Below are positions 53,757 through 63,849 of a DNA stretch of 64,000 nt, one piece after another. A program made the translations under genes and the position numbers. The notes beneath the pieces were generated by a model. It did not search any database, was not told the DNA's origin, and worked only from the letters and a program-made list of their open reading frames with translations. Location of the stretch: contig JBANSL010000004.1 of the NCBI GenBank assembly GCA_037127255.1, forward strand, positions 868,001 through 932,000, in the 5' to 3' direction. The DNA comes from Persicaria tinctoria (Eukaryota; Streptophyta; Magnoliopsida; Caryophyllales; Polygonaceae). How positions within the stretch are numbered: position 1 is the stretch's first letter; the number at the start of each line of letters is the position of its first letter.

Positions 53757-54884
53757 TCAATAGGGAAGGGGAATAGATGCGTGGAAGAGGAGAGAGCGCA
53801 TCATGTTGGTAATGGTTCTGATGATTCTTTCTGCCTTTCCATTCTGCTGAGAAGTATAGGGGCAAGACAAGCGATATGAGATCCCATTTGCGGCAAAGAA
53901 GGAGTGAAAGTCTTTGTTGTCAAATTCACGACCATTGTCACATTGGAAACATTTGATGGACATGTGGAATTGTGTTTTGATGTAGGTATGGAATCTGGCA
54001 AAAATAGGAAACACTTGGGACTTGAAATGCAACGGGAAGACCCATAAGTAATGAGTGTAATCATCCAGAAACAAGAGGTAGTACTTGTGACCCTCCTTGC
54101 TAGGCACGGGAGAGGTCCAAATGTCGCTGTGAATGATATCAAAGGGAGCAAGGGTAGAGGTCAAAGATCGTTGGAACGGTAGTCTGGAATGTTTGCCTAG
54201 TTGGCAGGAAGAGCATAAACCAGAGCGTGGGTCTTTAGTACAGGTGACAAGGTTCTGGGAACGGAGGACATCTAGAACGGCAACGCTGGGATGGCCCAGG
54301 CGTGCATGCCACAGGCTGGACGATGATGCCGAGAGGGCGACCGGACACGACTGACTGGACGCAGGAGGTGGTGTGACAGGGTAGAGCTCCCCGGTGCTGT
54401 TACATCTCATGCGAGTAACCCCCGTAGTAAGATCGTTCACAGAGAAACCATAGGGATCAAACGTAAGGGAAACGTTGTTGTCAGTAGTGAACCGACGAAC
54501 AGAGATAAGGTTTTTGACAATCTTTGGGGCAACAAGGACATTGTTCAGGTGTAGTGGGTGAGTTGGGGTCTGTAAATTGGCGTGGCCAATTCCCGAAGTA
54601 GCAAGACGACCACCATTTCCGACGATAATAGAGTGGGCAGGACCCTTAAAAGAAATAGATAAGAGGTTACCTGAGGAGTTCGTCATGTGGGAGGTGGCAC
54701 CAGTGTCCATGTACCAAGAAGAGTCTGAAGATGTCGGCTGCGTAGAGGAGAATGCGTGATGCAGAGCTGACGGAACATAGCCTAGGTCAGGCGATGTCAG
54801 AGAGGCCTGAGGACCGGCATGTCGAGGGGTAGGATATCCAGAGTATCCAGAGAAGGCGTGATGTTGGTGATCGTAGAGAGCCAT
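53757..54884 (-). CDS. Copia B protease and integrase
   Basis: From ATG 54884 (MALYDHQHHAFSGYSGYPTP). An aspartic protease with intact site YMDTGATSHMT sits near residue 60. GAG-pre-integrase LWHARLGHPSV follows, then integrase core motifs HSDIWTSPVPSKEG, DNGREFDNKDFHSFF and QQNGKAERIIRT. The premature stop follows HASIPLPY. The frame starts a short way before protease, without nucleocapsid. Confidence 0.93.
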   Translation of the reverse strand: MALYDHQHHAFSGYSGYPTPRHAGPQASLTSPDLGYVPSALHHAFSSTQPTSSDSSWYMDTGATSHMTNSSGNLLSISFKGPAHSIIVGNGGRLATSGIGHANLQTPTHPLHLNNVLVAPKIVKNLISVRRFTTDNNVSLTFDPYGFSVNDLTTGVTRMRCNSTGELYPVTPPPASSQSCPVALSASSSSLWHARLGHPSVAVLDVLRSQNLVTCTKDPRSGLCSSCQLGKHSRLPFQRSLTSTLAPFDIIHSDIWTSPVPSKEGHKYYLLFLDDYTHYLWVFPLHFKSQVFPIFARFHTYIKTQFHMSIKCFQCDNGREFDNKDFHSFFAANGISYRLSCPYTSQQNGKAERIIRTITNMMRSLLFHASIPLPY

Positions 54885-54894
54885 GGTAAGAGAT

Positions 54895-54929
<35 letters not shown>

Positions 54930-55530
54930 GGCCATCTAACTTAATAAATAATTAAGTCAGGGTCAAAACGAAAAAAAAAGAAAAAAACACGAGGATGTTT
55001 TTGTAATTTCTTCAAAAGGGATTAAAAATAAGGGGGAGGTTTCTGTAATTTGTATAAAATCAAGGGGAAGGTTTATGTAATTTCGATAAAAGAAATCAAA
55101 ATCACTATTTCTCCCAGCGTACAGAGGAAGAAGGAGACACAGGCGAGGGCGAAGCGTCTTGATGCGAAGGCAGAGGAGGATGAGGACAGGGCTCGGAGCG
55201 ACACCGGTGGTGCTCGGAGGTTGGATCCGGGTCGTAGGTTGCCGGATCTGGCTAGTGGTGCCGGCGGGTTCAGATCTGAGAGCGATGGATGATGACGGCG
55301 AAAGCGAAGGTGCAGGCTCGGACTTGGCTCGGACTGGGCTCGGGGTAGCGAGCGAGGTTGTGGCCGGCGAGAGCCGTGGGTGTGGTGGTCGGCGAGAGCC
55401 GTGGGTGTGGTGGCCGGCGTGGGAAACAGCGGGAGCGAGACGGGAGTGGCGAGGAAAAAGGAAGGAAGCGGTTGTGGTGTTCGGGTGGCGGGAGGATCAA
55501 ATTAGGGTTCCGTTAGGAAGAAAAAAAAGC
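54885..55530 (-). other. Leader of copia B without Gag
   Basis: It holds a T run (54897-54925 on the plus strand), the CTTAATAAATAATTAAG motif shared with copy A, then GC-rich sequence with repeated GAGAGCCGTGGGTGTGGTGG units. No Gag homology in any frame. Confidence 0.65.
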
Positions 55531-55540
55531 TGTGATACCA

Positions 55541-55684
55541 TGTAAGATTGTAGAATTGATGTAAAGTCCTCCTCGAGGGTTTCCATTCATTGATATAACA
55601 TATATATATATATAGGTTACAATGGTATTGGGCCTTAACGGGCTTTCAGCCCACTATACAATAGGAGACCTATGTAATCTATCA
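55541..55684 (-). repeat. 5' LTR of copia B (144 bp)
   Basis: Adjacent to the TGGTATCACA primer-binding site (55531-55540). Differs from the 3' LTR mainly by three extra TA units and one substitution. Confidence 0.93.
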
Positions 55685-55689
55685 GATAA

Positions 55690-56030
55690 GACCTGTTTGT
55701 TTTGGGACTCACCTGAGGAGATGACACGTGATAGGATACAGTGGAGGAGTGCTATCTGAGTCGACAAACACTAGTTGTGTGCTGCGATTCCCATATTTTG
55801 CCTTCCAACTACCACTATTTGCTTACTCGCATCTTGTATTTTAAATCACAGAGTGTGTGTGCACGCTCTTTCCTTTTAGATTCCCCTGTTTGATGTTCAT
55901 CGGTTTAGAACCTTGTCCGCCTTTGTTGATTTGTCTTAGGTCACTAGAAAACACCTTCTCGACCTAGTCGGGGAACACACTCGACCCCCCAGACCATGTT
56001 TTCAGTAGGATATAATGGGATTATTGTTTT
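55690..56030. other. Flank between two transposons, no gene seen
   Basis: Short mixed-composition DNA with no open frame of note. Confidence 0.45.
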
Positions 56031-56472
56031 TTTTTTAGAATTTTTTTTCGGAATATTCATTAAAAAATAAAAAATTACTAATAAATTCACACATTCAAAC
56101 CATTTACAAAAATATTCAAAATTTGCAGATCTATCAGAGAAACGCGGTCTCAGGCCGCGTTTTTAGGTTCGGTTTTTATTTCATAATTTTTAAAAAAAAA
56201 AGAAAAAAAAAAAAGAAGCAGAGCTTCTCGTGGCCGGAAGGGACGCCGGGGGGACATCGCCGGAGAGGGCTTCAGGCCGGAAGGGACGCCGGGGATTTCT
56301 CGTGGCCGTGGGAAGGAGGGACGAGGCCGGAGCACTTCGACACCTGCTGACCTGCAACTCCATCGCCATAGCCCCGGCGAGGCCCTCAGCCTCGTCCGCC
56401 TGATCCTCCTCCGCATCGCTCTCCTCCTCCCCCTCTGAGGTCCTCACCGTCGACCGGCCTCCTTTGTGGCCT

Positions 56473-56612
56473 TGCAAATCGGGGGAGTTAGGGTTGGGGA
56501 TTGCGGGATGGGGTTGGGAGTTAGGGTTGAGGGTTGCGGGTTGGGGGTTGGGGGTTTCGGTCGGGGGATGTGGCCTTGCAAATCGGGGGAGTTAGGGTTG
56601 GGGATTGCGACC
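56473..56612. repeat. 102-bp duplication with telomere-like GGGTTAGGG motifs
   Basis: CTTGCAAATCGGGGGAGTTA followed by GGGTTGGGGATTGCG occurs twice about 102 bases apart, with degenerate GTTAGGGTTG-type units between. It is too irregular to be a true telomere tract. Confidence 0.75.
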
Positions 56613-57130
56613 CCAGGGCATCTGAGGAGGCGGGGGAACAGAGGTGGAGGCCGGCGCCGGTGGCAGCGGAGGTCGGGGAGAGGGAGGGAGGAAGGGAGGT
56701 CGGGCAGAGCGAGAGTGAGCGGGGAGGAAGGGCGGTGAGGGAGGAAGGGAGGTTGGGGATTGCTCTTCGCAACCATGGCCGTTGGCCAATCCTCTTCGGC
56801 GTCCCTTCCGGCCTCGTCCCTCCTTCCCACGACCACGAGAAACCCCCCGCGTCCCTTCCGGCCTCGTCCCTCCTTCCCACGGCCACGAGAAACCCCAGCG
56901 TCCCTTCCGGCCCGAAGCCCTCTCCGGGCCTTCGAGAAGCTCTGCTTCTTCTTTTCCTTTTTTTTTTAATTTTCTAAGTAAAACGCGGCCTGAGGCCGCG
57001 TTGGCCGCGTTTTACCTATATATTTTTTTCTTTTTTAAAAAAAAAAATTAGGAAATAAAAACCGAAACTAAAAACGCGGTCTGAGACCGCGTTTCTCCGA
57101 CGGATCTGCAAATTTTGAATATTTGTGTAA

Positions 57131-58538
57131 TTTTTTTTTATTTTTTGATTAGGAAATAATTCGAGCGCCAGACATACTTGACGACTCGAGAGGCCGACGA
57201 AGTCGGCAGACGGTGAAACCGTCATTACATATAAAAAGGTGCAACAACAAAAAGTGGGAGGCTAAACCCCCGGACGAGCAAGCGAGCCAAACCCGTACAC
57301 GCTGGAGACAACGTAGACTAATCTCCAATGCCAAGCATCACCAGGCGGCAACACCGTTGGCCAGCGGTAAATCAGGAATCCAGTCCTGTGGGCAGTGAAG
57401 ACGATCCTCCAAGGAATTTCCTGTATACGGAGTCGCCTCGATACACGCCACCACGACCCCAGCCAATCCCGACACCGGTTGCCAGAGCTCCAACACGGAA
57501 GAGGAACACCAAGCACAATAGGGGTCACAACCAAGAACCACCCTTGCAGAAGCACCTAGAATCTCTTTCAGACGAAAGAGAATTTATTCAAACCCTTACG
57601 GGATTTTATTGAAACCCTTTCGGGATTTTATTGAAACCCTTTCGGAATTTAATCAGGCCCTTTCGGGATTTAATTTCACCCTAATCGGGCGTGTTAGTTC
57701 AAAGAATGAATCAAAATATATAATAATTCCAATAAAATCAGAATTATATAGAGAAATTCATTCCCCAGTTTGCCTTTTTTCTTCCTCTTTTTATTTATTT
57801 ATTTATTTAATAAAACCACCATCCCCAAAAGGGCAAAGGTGGAGAGAGCACCAGCACCGACCGGAGGAGCCCCAATTAGATGTCGGAGGAGGGGCGGCCA
57901 TGACGACAACGGAGAGAGGGACCGTCAGACAGGCGCCGACAACCCGCCACCGACCGACAGTCACCACGCCCAACCACTGGAGGAAGAGACGGGGGGCTAC
58001 GCCGAGCGAAGATTCACAGCGGCGGCCATGAGTCACCGGAGGGCAAAAACCCCACCCCGATACGAGGAAACGGAGGAAAGAGGGCCCGAATCGCCCAAAG
58101 ATCAAGCCGATTTGGATATGGAAAGGGGAAAACTAAACCTAGGGTTTGCACAGGAGGCAACTCAAAGACTCGGCCTCCCCGAAACCCCAAATTGAAGGTC
58201 CACCCAGGGATAACGAGGGTCGAAATCCCGAAATCAGCCCGAAAAACAAGCCAATTTGAGGAGGGAGATGATTGAAGGTCGGCGAACTCGCAGTAAGGGT
58301 TTTCGAAAGGGATTAGTCGAAAGAGGGGTCGAGGCTACTCGAAGTTGAAAGAGATGACGAAGAAGATAAGACTGGATTTAGAAGCTGTTGAGGAAGGGTG
58401 GCCGGTGAGGCCGGACGACGAAGATGGCGGATGGTGGACCGATGGTGTTGTATGGGTTGTTCAGATTTGGGGTTTTGTTAGAGAGAGAGAGGCAGAGCCC
58501 CTCTCTCTGAGTTGAATAGACCTTCGCTTATTAAATTC
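57131..58538 (-). mobile_element. Poly(A) retroposon, probably an internally deleted LINE
   Basis: TGAATATTTGTGTAA (15 bp) occurs on both sides (57116-57130 and 58539-58553). The left boundary is a T run, so the insertion is a minus-strand retroposon with poly(A) tail. It restores the TIR element when removed. It has a 5' part that looks like a GC-rich leader with CT/GA repeats near 58480. No endonuclease or RT motifs are visible, so it depended on another element. Confidence 0.8.
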
Positions 58539-58959
58539 TGAATATTTGTGTAAATAGTTTCAATGTGTGAATTTATCCGTAATTTTTTATTTTTTTATGA
58601 ATATTTTGAAAAAAAATTCTTTTTTTTTAACGCTTATCAAACTCTTATCAAGATAACTTTCTCTTTTGCACATTGCATATAATTTATACATTAACTGCCC
58701 TGTGTCTTCGTCCAAACGGCAGCCTTGATGAACACCCTAAACTGAAAGCCTAAACTGCAACTAAATGAGCAGACCATCTCAAACACCCTAAAACCCCATT
58801 TACAACTAATTCTAGCTAAACTCGTCAAGCTTCCTAGTCGTCGTCCAAATGAGCAGACCATCTCTGGGTTCGGTGCACATATAAGATAAAACAATAAAAG
58901 AAAAGAGAGCACAGAAACTCAAAAGGACAAACTGCAACTAAAGAAAGTCTTATCCTTGG

Positions 58960-61900
58960 TTACTGAGATTCATCAGAGCCATCATCTCCATATATAGATG
59001 CGCTGGTTTCCTCATCTGTGGTCTTATTTTTGGGTTTCAAGGGTTTTCCAGAAGAAAGTTTTGCCTTCAGAGGCTTTTTTACCTTCTCTGCCTGCAATTC
59101 CATCCCCTTTTCTGTAGGCTTCCTTCTTCTTTTTAGATGAGCAGCAGCCATGTCATCTTCTAATGTACAATTACCCATCCCTATGAACGCAACAACTCCA
59201 TCCATTAGGAACATGAACAAGTAAAGTTTTAAGAGCAGCCAAGTTGAGTCTAACAGAAACCTCAGCAAGACATAACTGCATCATTAGTGTTACCTAATCA
59301 ATCAAATGCAACAACTAGTCTCCAATTGGTTAGATGGAAACACAAAATCATATTCCTCTTGAAACTTTCGTCTGTGCTTATTGGGAAACTTGCTTCCATG
59401 AATTTCATTTCAATGTCGGTTTACTGTTTAGTACTCCCTCCGTTCGACAAAACTTGTCATTTTAACTCTCCACACAACTTTTAATAAAGCTAATAATTGC
59501 ACTACTTTTTTACTAATTTACCCTCATTTATTACTCTACTTTTTACTTTATCAAAATCTACAACTCACAACACATCATTTAAATCAAGGGCATTTTAGTA
59601 AAGTAGGAGCAAAAATACCTAAAATGACAAGTTTTTCCGAACAAAAATAAAACTCTAAAACGACAAGTTTTGCCGAACGGATGGAGTATAAGATACTCAT
59701 AAATTAACTTTTCCATCCAAGTACTGGATGCAACCAACCTTGGAGATGGCAAATCTCAGAAGCTAGCATTAGTCACATACAAATTATTCAATGACTGAAT
59801 ACATTGTGGAGAATCACATTTGACAACAATAAGATCATAAATTTGACAGTCAACAAACAAGCATTAGAAGAAAGTCAGCAACATTTATCTCTCGTCTGTA
59901 CAAAATAGCATTCATAACACGAGTGATGAAAGGTTGCCACCATGAGATCTTCAGCAACACGTCATAGGTACTAACTCAGAAACATAACCAATGAAAGACT
60001 CCAGAAATACAACACAATGGCTATATTCATTAATAGATAAAGGTGCAACTTCAGTTAGCAAGAGTGTAGAATTTTACTTTCAATGGGGCTTGTTGCATGG
60101 TTTGCTTGCCCATTCTGTCCCACTTCTGCTGAAAGAGGGGAGTCATAATGATTGTTTTCCAGTACCTTTGAGGAACTTCCCACATACATTTCATGCTGTT
60201 CTGGAACATCGGGAGAAGGAACTGCAGGCAAGAAACGAAGCTCTTCCTGTGACATGTCTGAATCACTGCAAGCAGATTCCTTTTCAACTGTCATTATGTC
60301 AACATCCTCGTCTTCGTTAACATCGGACTCTTTGACCTAAAAATATTTAAACATAAAGTAAGAGCAAGAACCAAGCAACTTTTTGCACTACGAAAGAAGT
60401 AGACAAAGGGTGAAGCTCTAGTAAACAATTACCTTTTCGGTTTCAGGAACAATATCAAACTCATCTTCCCGTTCCACATATTCTTCATTCTCCTCAAGCT
60501 CCTTAAAATCAGGGGCAAAGGCACTCCAATTTTCTGTATAGTCTTTGGCCCATATGTAAATGAGGCCAGTCAAGGAAACAGAAGCAACAATGGGATGAAT
60601 AGGATGCCAGGCCAAATCAATCAAAGCTTCTTTTGGACCTTCAAGGATTTTTACTAGGTGGCCAGCCCTGTCCCATATGTAGATTTTGTGCTCTCCTTTG
60701 CTAGCTGAACCCCCAACTACCCACTCACCATCCCCGCTAAAACAGGGAGCTTTCCAGTGAATTTTGGTAATAGAATCCTGAAACTCCCGGAATAGTAACA
60801 AGCATTTGGATCCAACTGTCCTCAGCTTCTCAACACCACTAACCTCATTCACTGTCTCTTCAACCTCCTCAAGAGCTCTGATGCCGCTTTTCACTGGGAG
60901 GAGATTCTCATAAACTCGAATGGTCCTATCACTGGAGTTTGTAAGAAGATACTGCCCATTTCTACTGAATGAAATATTCTTAATAACTGCACCACCTGGA
61001 ACAGAAACTATAGCTCGCACTTGAACAAGATTGTGGTCAATTACAAGTATCTCTCCCTTGGCATTACCTAAGTAAACTAGATCTCCATATTTGTTGAAGC
61101 ATGCAGCAGTCAAAGGGGCATCAGCATCTAAAACTTTATTCCGCGAAGGCGGGGCTAGAGGAATCCCCTCTTCCGAAACTGAGGCAGGCAACACAAAAAT
61201 GCTTCTAGAGTTCAAATCAACCATCAAGGGTGCAGAATAGACAGGGCATGCCAGGCACATAGATGGAGTAGATGAACCAGGATGTAGACGAACATACAGT
61301 GGGGTCTTGTCCAAAGTTAAATGTGCTATCTTTTCCCCACTAAGCACGTCCCAGAGGATTAATGTCCTGTCTGCAGCACAGACAAGTATGCGGTGACCAC
61401 CCTTTGACCAGCAGACGCTAGTTATAGCAGCCGCACACTGATTATCCCGAAGCTCTTTGGAGATTCCTCTGGTAACAAAGTCCCAGATGACGCAGCTCCC
61501 ATCCGAGCATCCGGCTGAAATACATTACACAAGCAATCAGGCCACAACTCAAGAAACAGCATCAACTACATCTATATATAGCTTTTTAGGTCAAGCAGGC
61601 ATAAAAGAAGCTAAACTTCAATACACGAGTCTCGAATAGTATTATGCACTTGAAAAAAAGTGCTAAGAAGAACAAGACTCTAGATAAATGTGGAAGGGCG
61701 ATATGGATTTTAGAGTCAAGTTTGCTGAAACCGCAAAAGCAGATGGCTATTCTATCAAAATTCAAAATCTCCAAGAGAGTTAAAGCAACACTGAAATTCC
61801 AAAATGGGGGTTATGATTCCCTATACAGGTGGAATTGGGGGAGTACAAGGCAAGATGGCAAAGTGTGTACATTGAAGCACCCAACTTGCCCTATTATAGC

Positions 61901-62286
61901 TCCACCACAGAAGTCATTCACATGCATAGCCCTTGAAGGACAACTGGAGCTCACAAAACCAAGACAGAAAACAGAGAAAGCAAAAAGAGGGCAAATTGAA
62001 GAAGAAGAAGAAGAAGAAGAAGAAAAAGCATGTCCTTAACAAATAGGGTTTCAATGCGTCGTTATGTAAAAGTCAAACTGGTGAGACTTTCGTACCAGCG
62101 AGAAGAGTGCCGCGTCGATTGAAAGCAATGCATTTCATAACGCCATGTTCCAGGTACTCCTCTATCACTTCCGGAAAATCCCCTTGCAACGGATCTGAGA
62201 AAAAACAAAATTAGTGAATGAAGAAAGAACCCTTAACAATAGAGTACCAATTGGGTGGGAGACTCACCAATAATTGGGGCATTCAT
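58960..62286 (-). CDS. RBL: RbBP5-like WD40 subunit of COMPASS-type H3K4 methyltransferase
   Basis: WD40 scaffold of the complex that methylates histone H3 lysine 4 with ATX-type enzymes, WDR5 and ASH2. Minus-strand exons: 62268-62286 (MNAPII), 62096-62194, 60433-61514, 60078-60336 and 58960-59180. They total 1680 bases (559 residues) in one phase. Motifs include EEYLEHGVMKCIAFNRRGTL, WDVLSGEKIAHLTLDKTPLY, RLHPGSSTPSMCLACP, NGQYLLTNSSDRTIRVYENL, TKIHWKAPCFSGDGEWVVGG, IYIWAKDYTENWSAFAPDFK and the acidic ELEENEEYVEREDEFD. An SDSDMSQEELRFLPAVP segment and a basic tail follow. The last exon may instead start at 59159; both choices keep frame. Upstream of the ATG a good acceptor (TTATGTTACAG) indicates a 5' UTR intron. 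Introns hold a Stowaway MITE and a GAA repeat. Confidence 0.95.
59434..59686. mobile_element. Stowaway MITE in an intron of the RbBP5-like gene
   Basis: The ends CTCCCTCCGTTCGACAAAAC and, inward from the right, CTCCATCCGTTCGGCAAAAC are classic Stowaway TIRs. TA flanks both ends (59432-59433, 59687-59688). It is 253 bp, AT-rich and noncoding. Confidence 0.93.
61999..62022. repeat. (GAA)n microsatellite in an intron
   Basis: About eight GAA units are directly visible between the second and third coding exons of the RbBP5-like gene. Confidence 0.9.
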
Positions 62287-62587
62287 GGCTGAAGGAAGCA
62301 CTGTAACATAAGCAGGGGGGAGAGAGAGTCAGGGGCGGAGCCAGAAACATTTGATGGGGGTCACCATAGTAGTACACAATAAGAACGAGAAAAAAGTCGT
62401 AAAACACACAACATGTCCGATAGTGCAAACTAGTGCCAAACGATAATAAAAAATGTGTCAAACGATATTACAAACTACTACAAGGAGAGTTTCATTCCTT
62501 GTAATTAGATATCTATTCTACTAAAACTCGAGGATAAATGAGGTAAATTTATTTTCCGAGTTTTCATGCCCAGAATTCAATATGAAT

Positions 62588-62907
62588 CTCAATCCTAAAA
62601 TCAATCTCAATTCAAACAAAATCCAATCTCAATTCGAAACAAAATGCAATATCAATCTCAAATCAATCTCATGTTCCTATCTATTCTACAAAATGCTAAC
62701 CAAGTCCAATTCAATATCAATGCAATATCAATGCAATATCAATCTGACAATCTCAATCCTAAAATCAATCTCAATTCAATTAAAAAATCTAAATTCAATA
62801 ACAAATTTATCATGTTCCTATCTATTCAAACTGTTAACCGAATCCAATTCAATATCAGTCTCAAATCAAATTACAAATTTACAATTCAACATCAATATCA
62901 ATTCTAA
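62588..62907. repeat. About 164-bp tandem duplication of CAATCTCAATTC-type sequence
   Basis: TCAATCCTAAAATCAATCTC occurs near 62588 and again near 62752. Each is followed by a diverged copy containing GTTCCTATCTATTC and CCAATTCAATATCA. The unit itself is built from short AATATCAAT / CTCAATTC motifs. Confidence 0.8.
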
Positions 62908-62961
62908 AGCAATAATCTCAATCGTTTTGTAAATGAAAACGAGTTAGATTAATAATTTACC

Positions 62962-63350
62962 TTTCGAGTTTCGACAGTAGACCAGAAGCTCAGCAGCGGC
63001 AGCAGTGCAGCACTCAGCAACCCAAATGGAGAAGGAAGGAAGGAAGGAGGCGGCGTGGCTCCGGTCGGCGACGGCAGTTCACGGGAGAACTGGAGAAGGA
63101 GGGAGGCAGCAACCAGCGTGGCTCCTGTCGACTGCTCGAGTGCTCGACTGAGATCCCCCGTTCGACTTCGTTTGACACAGCCACAGGACGGGAGAACTGG
63201 CGCGGCTCCGGTCGGCACGGAGTTGGAGATGGCGTTGCTCCGGTGGTTCACGGGAGTCGGCCGTCGGGAGAATGAGGCACGAGAGAAGTGGGGAAGGAGC
63301 AAGGAGGCGGAAGCGGACTCGGACTGCTGCTCTCTCCCGCCTGGGAAGAG
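62962..63350 (-). promoter_or_regulatory. Probable 5' UTR exon of the RbBP5-like gene
   Basis: On the minus strand a GC-rich stretch ends AACTCGAAAG before the donor GTAAAT (62961 downward), pairing with the acceptor at about 62301. The palindrome ACAAAACGACGTCGTTTTGT (63366-63385), a motif frequent in plant promoters, lies just upstream. Confidence 0.5.
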
Positions 63351-63365
63351 TTAGGGTTTAGTTGC

Positions 63366-63385
63366 ACAAAACGACGTCGTTTTGT
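63366..63385. promoter_or_regulatory. Perfect 20-bp palindrome with ACGT core
   Basis: ACAAAACGACGTCGTTTTGT is its own reverse complement. The ACGT core is the target type of bZIP factors. Its position upstream of the RbBP5-like 5' UTR exon suggests a promoter element. Confidence 0.5.
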
Positions 63386-63397
63386 TATATTTTTGGC

Positions 63398-63613
63398 AGG
63401 AATCCTAGAAGGAAGAACAACTGTGGAGGAAAAGAGAGATGACGATGACGGAAGAACTCACCGGAATTGGCGCTTTCCCGGTGACGCGAGTGATCGGCGA
63501 CGGATGTGAAAAAAGATCCGATAATGTGGACGGACGACGCTGGTGGAGGCGAGAGAGCAATAGAGCATCAACTGCAGTCTGTAGAGGAGCAGAACTATTC
63601 GATCGGTTCATTA
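63398..63613 (-). repeat. Copy of the 5' exon/promoter of the small coiled-coil gene
   Basis: This matches 46872-47106 at about 95%, in the same orientation, including the CCAATTCCG exon end and the GTGAGTTC splice donor. It lies upstream of the RbBP5-like gene in sense orientation. Confidence 0.88.
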
Positions 63614-63849
63614 GGCCCTGTTTGGTTTACTTCTTTTTATCAATAAGTTCATCAACATATTTTTAGAAGTCTTTAGTCGCTCACACATGACGAATTCTCC
63701 TTAATTGTAGTCGTATGAACCAATCATAATTTTTTTAAATGATCAATATATGCATAAAATAAAAAATTTATCCTAACTCTATTTAATCAATTTATCTATC
63801 TATGAATAAAATAAAATTTTATTATAAGTCTATTTAATCAATATATCTA

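Larger units (their letters stand above)
51264..55684 (-). mobile_element. Ty1-copia retrotransposon copy B, near-intact but gag-less, 4.4 kb
   Basis: Minus-strand element with short LTRs (51264-51401 and 55541-55684) and GATAA target duplication. A TGGTATCACA primer-binding site sits next to the 5' LTR, and a GGGGGTT purine tract precedes the 3' LTR. The pol frame runs from 54884 to 51399 with a single in-frame stop (TGG to TGA at 53757-53759; copy A keeps TGG). The leader where gag should lie (54885-55530) has no Gag domain. It must be mobilised with Gag from another element if it moves at all. Confidence 0.95.
56031..58631. mobile_element. Long-TIR element (Mutator/foldback type), split by a retroposon
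   Basis: The left arm 56031-56335 contains AGAATTTTTTTTCGGAATAT and an AAACGCGGTCTCAGGCCGCG block. It is matched in inverted orientation by 58631-58554 joined to 57130-56770. The right arm is interrupted by a 1.4 kb insertion (57131-58538). Arms of about 300 bases enclose 56340-56760, which holds degenerate telomere-like GGGTTAGGG/GGGTTGCGG repeats. The AACGCGGCCTGAGGCCGCGTT palindrome recurs. No target duplication is clear because of the flanking T runs. A related left end occurs at 63850-64000. Confidence 0.75.

Noticed and set aside
56466..56977. Plus and minus GC-rich frames as captured genes
   Set aside because: They are simple GGGTTG/GGAGG repeats without domains; no host gene recognised.
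62325..62345. hAT-type terminus CAGGGGCGGAGCC near the RbBP5-like start
   Set aside because: No inverted partner was found in the window; only one end-like motif is present.
63611..63680. Left end of another PIF/hAT-type MITE (AGGCCCTGTTTGGTTTAC)
   Set aside because: No matching right end is in the window and no target duplication is visible, so it cannot be supported.
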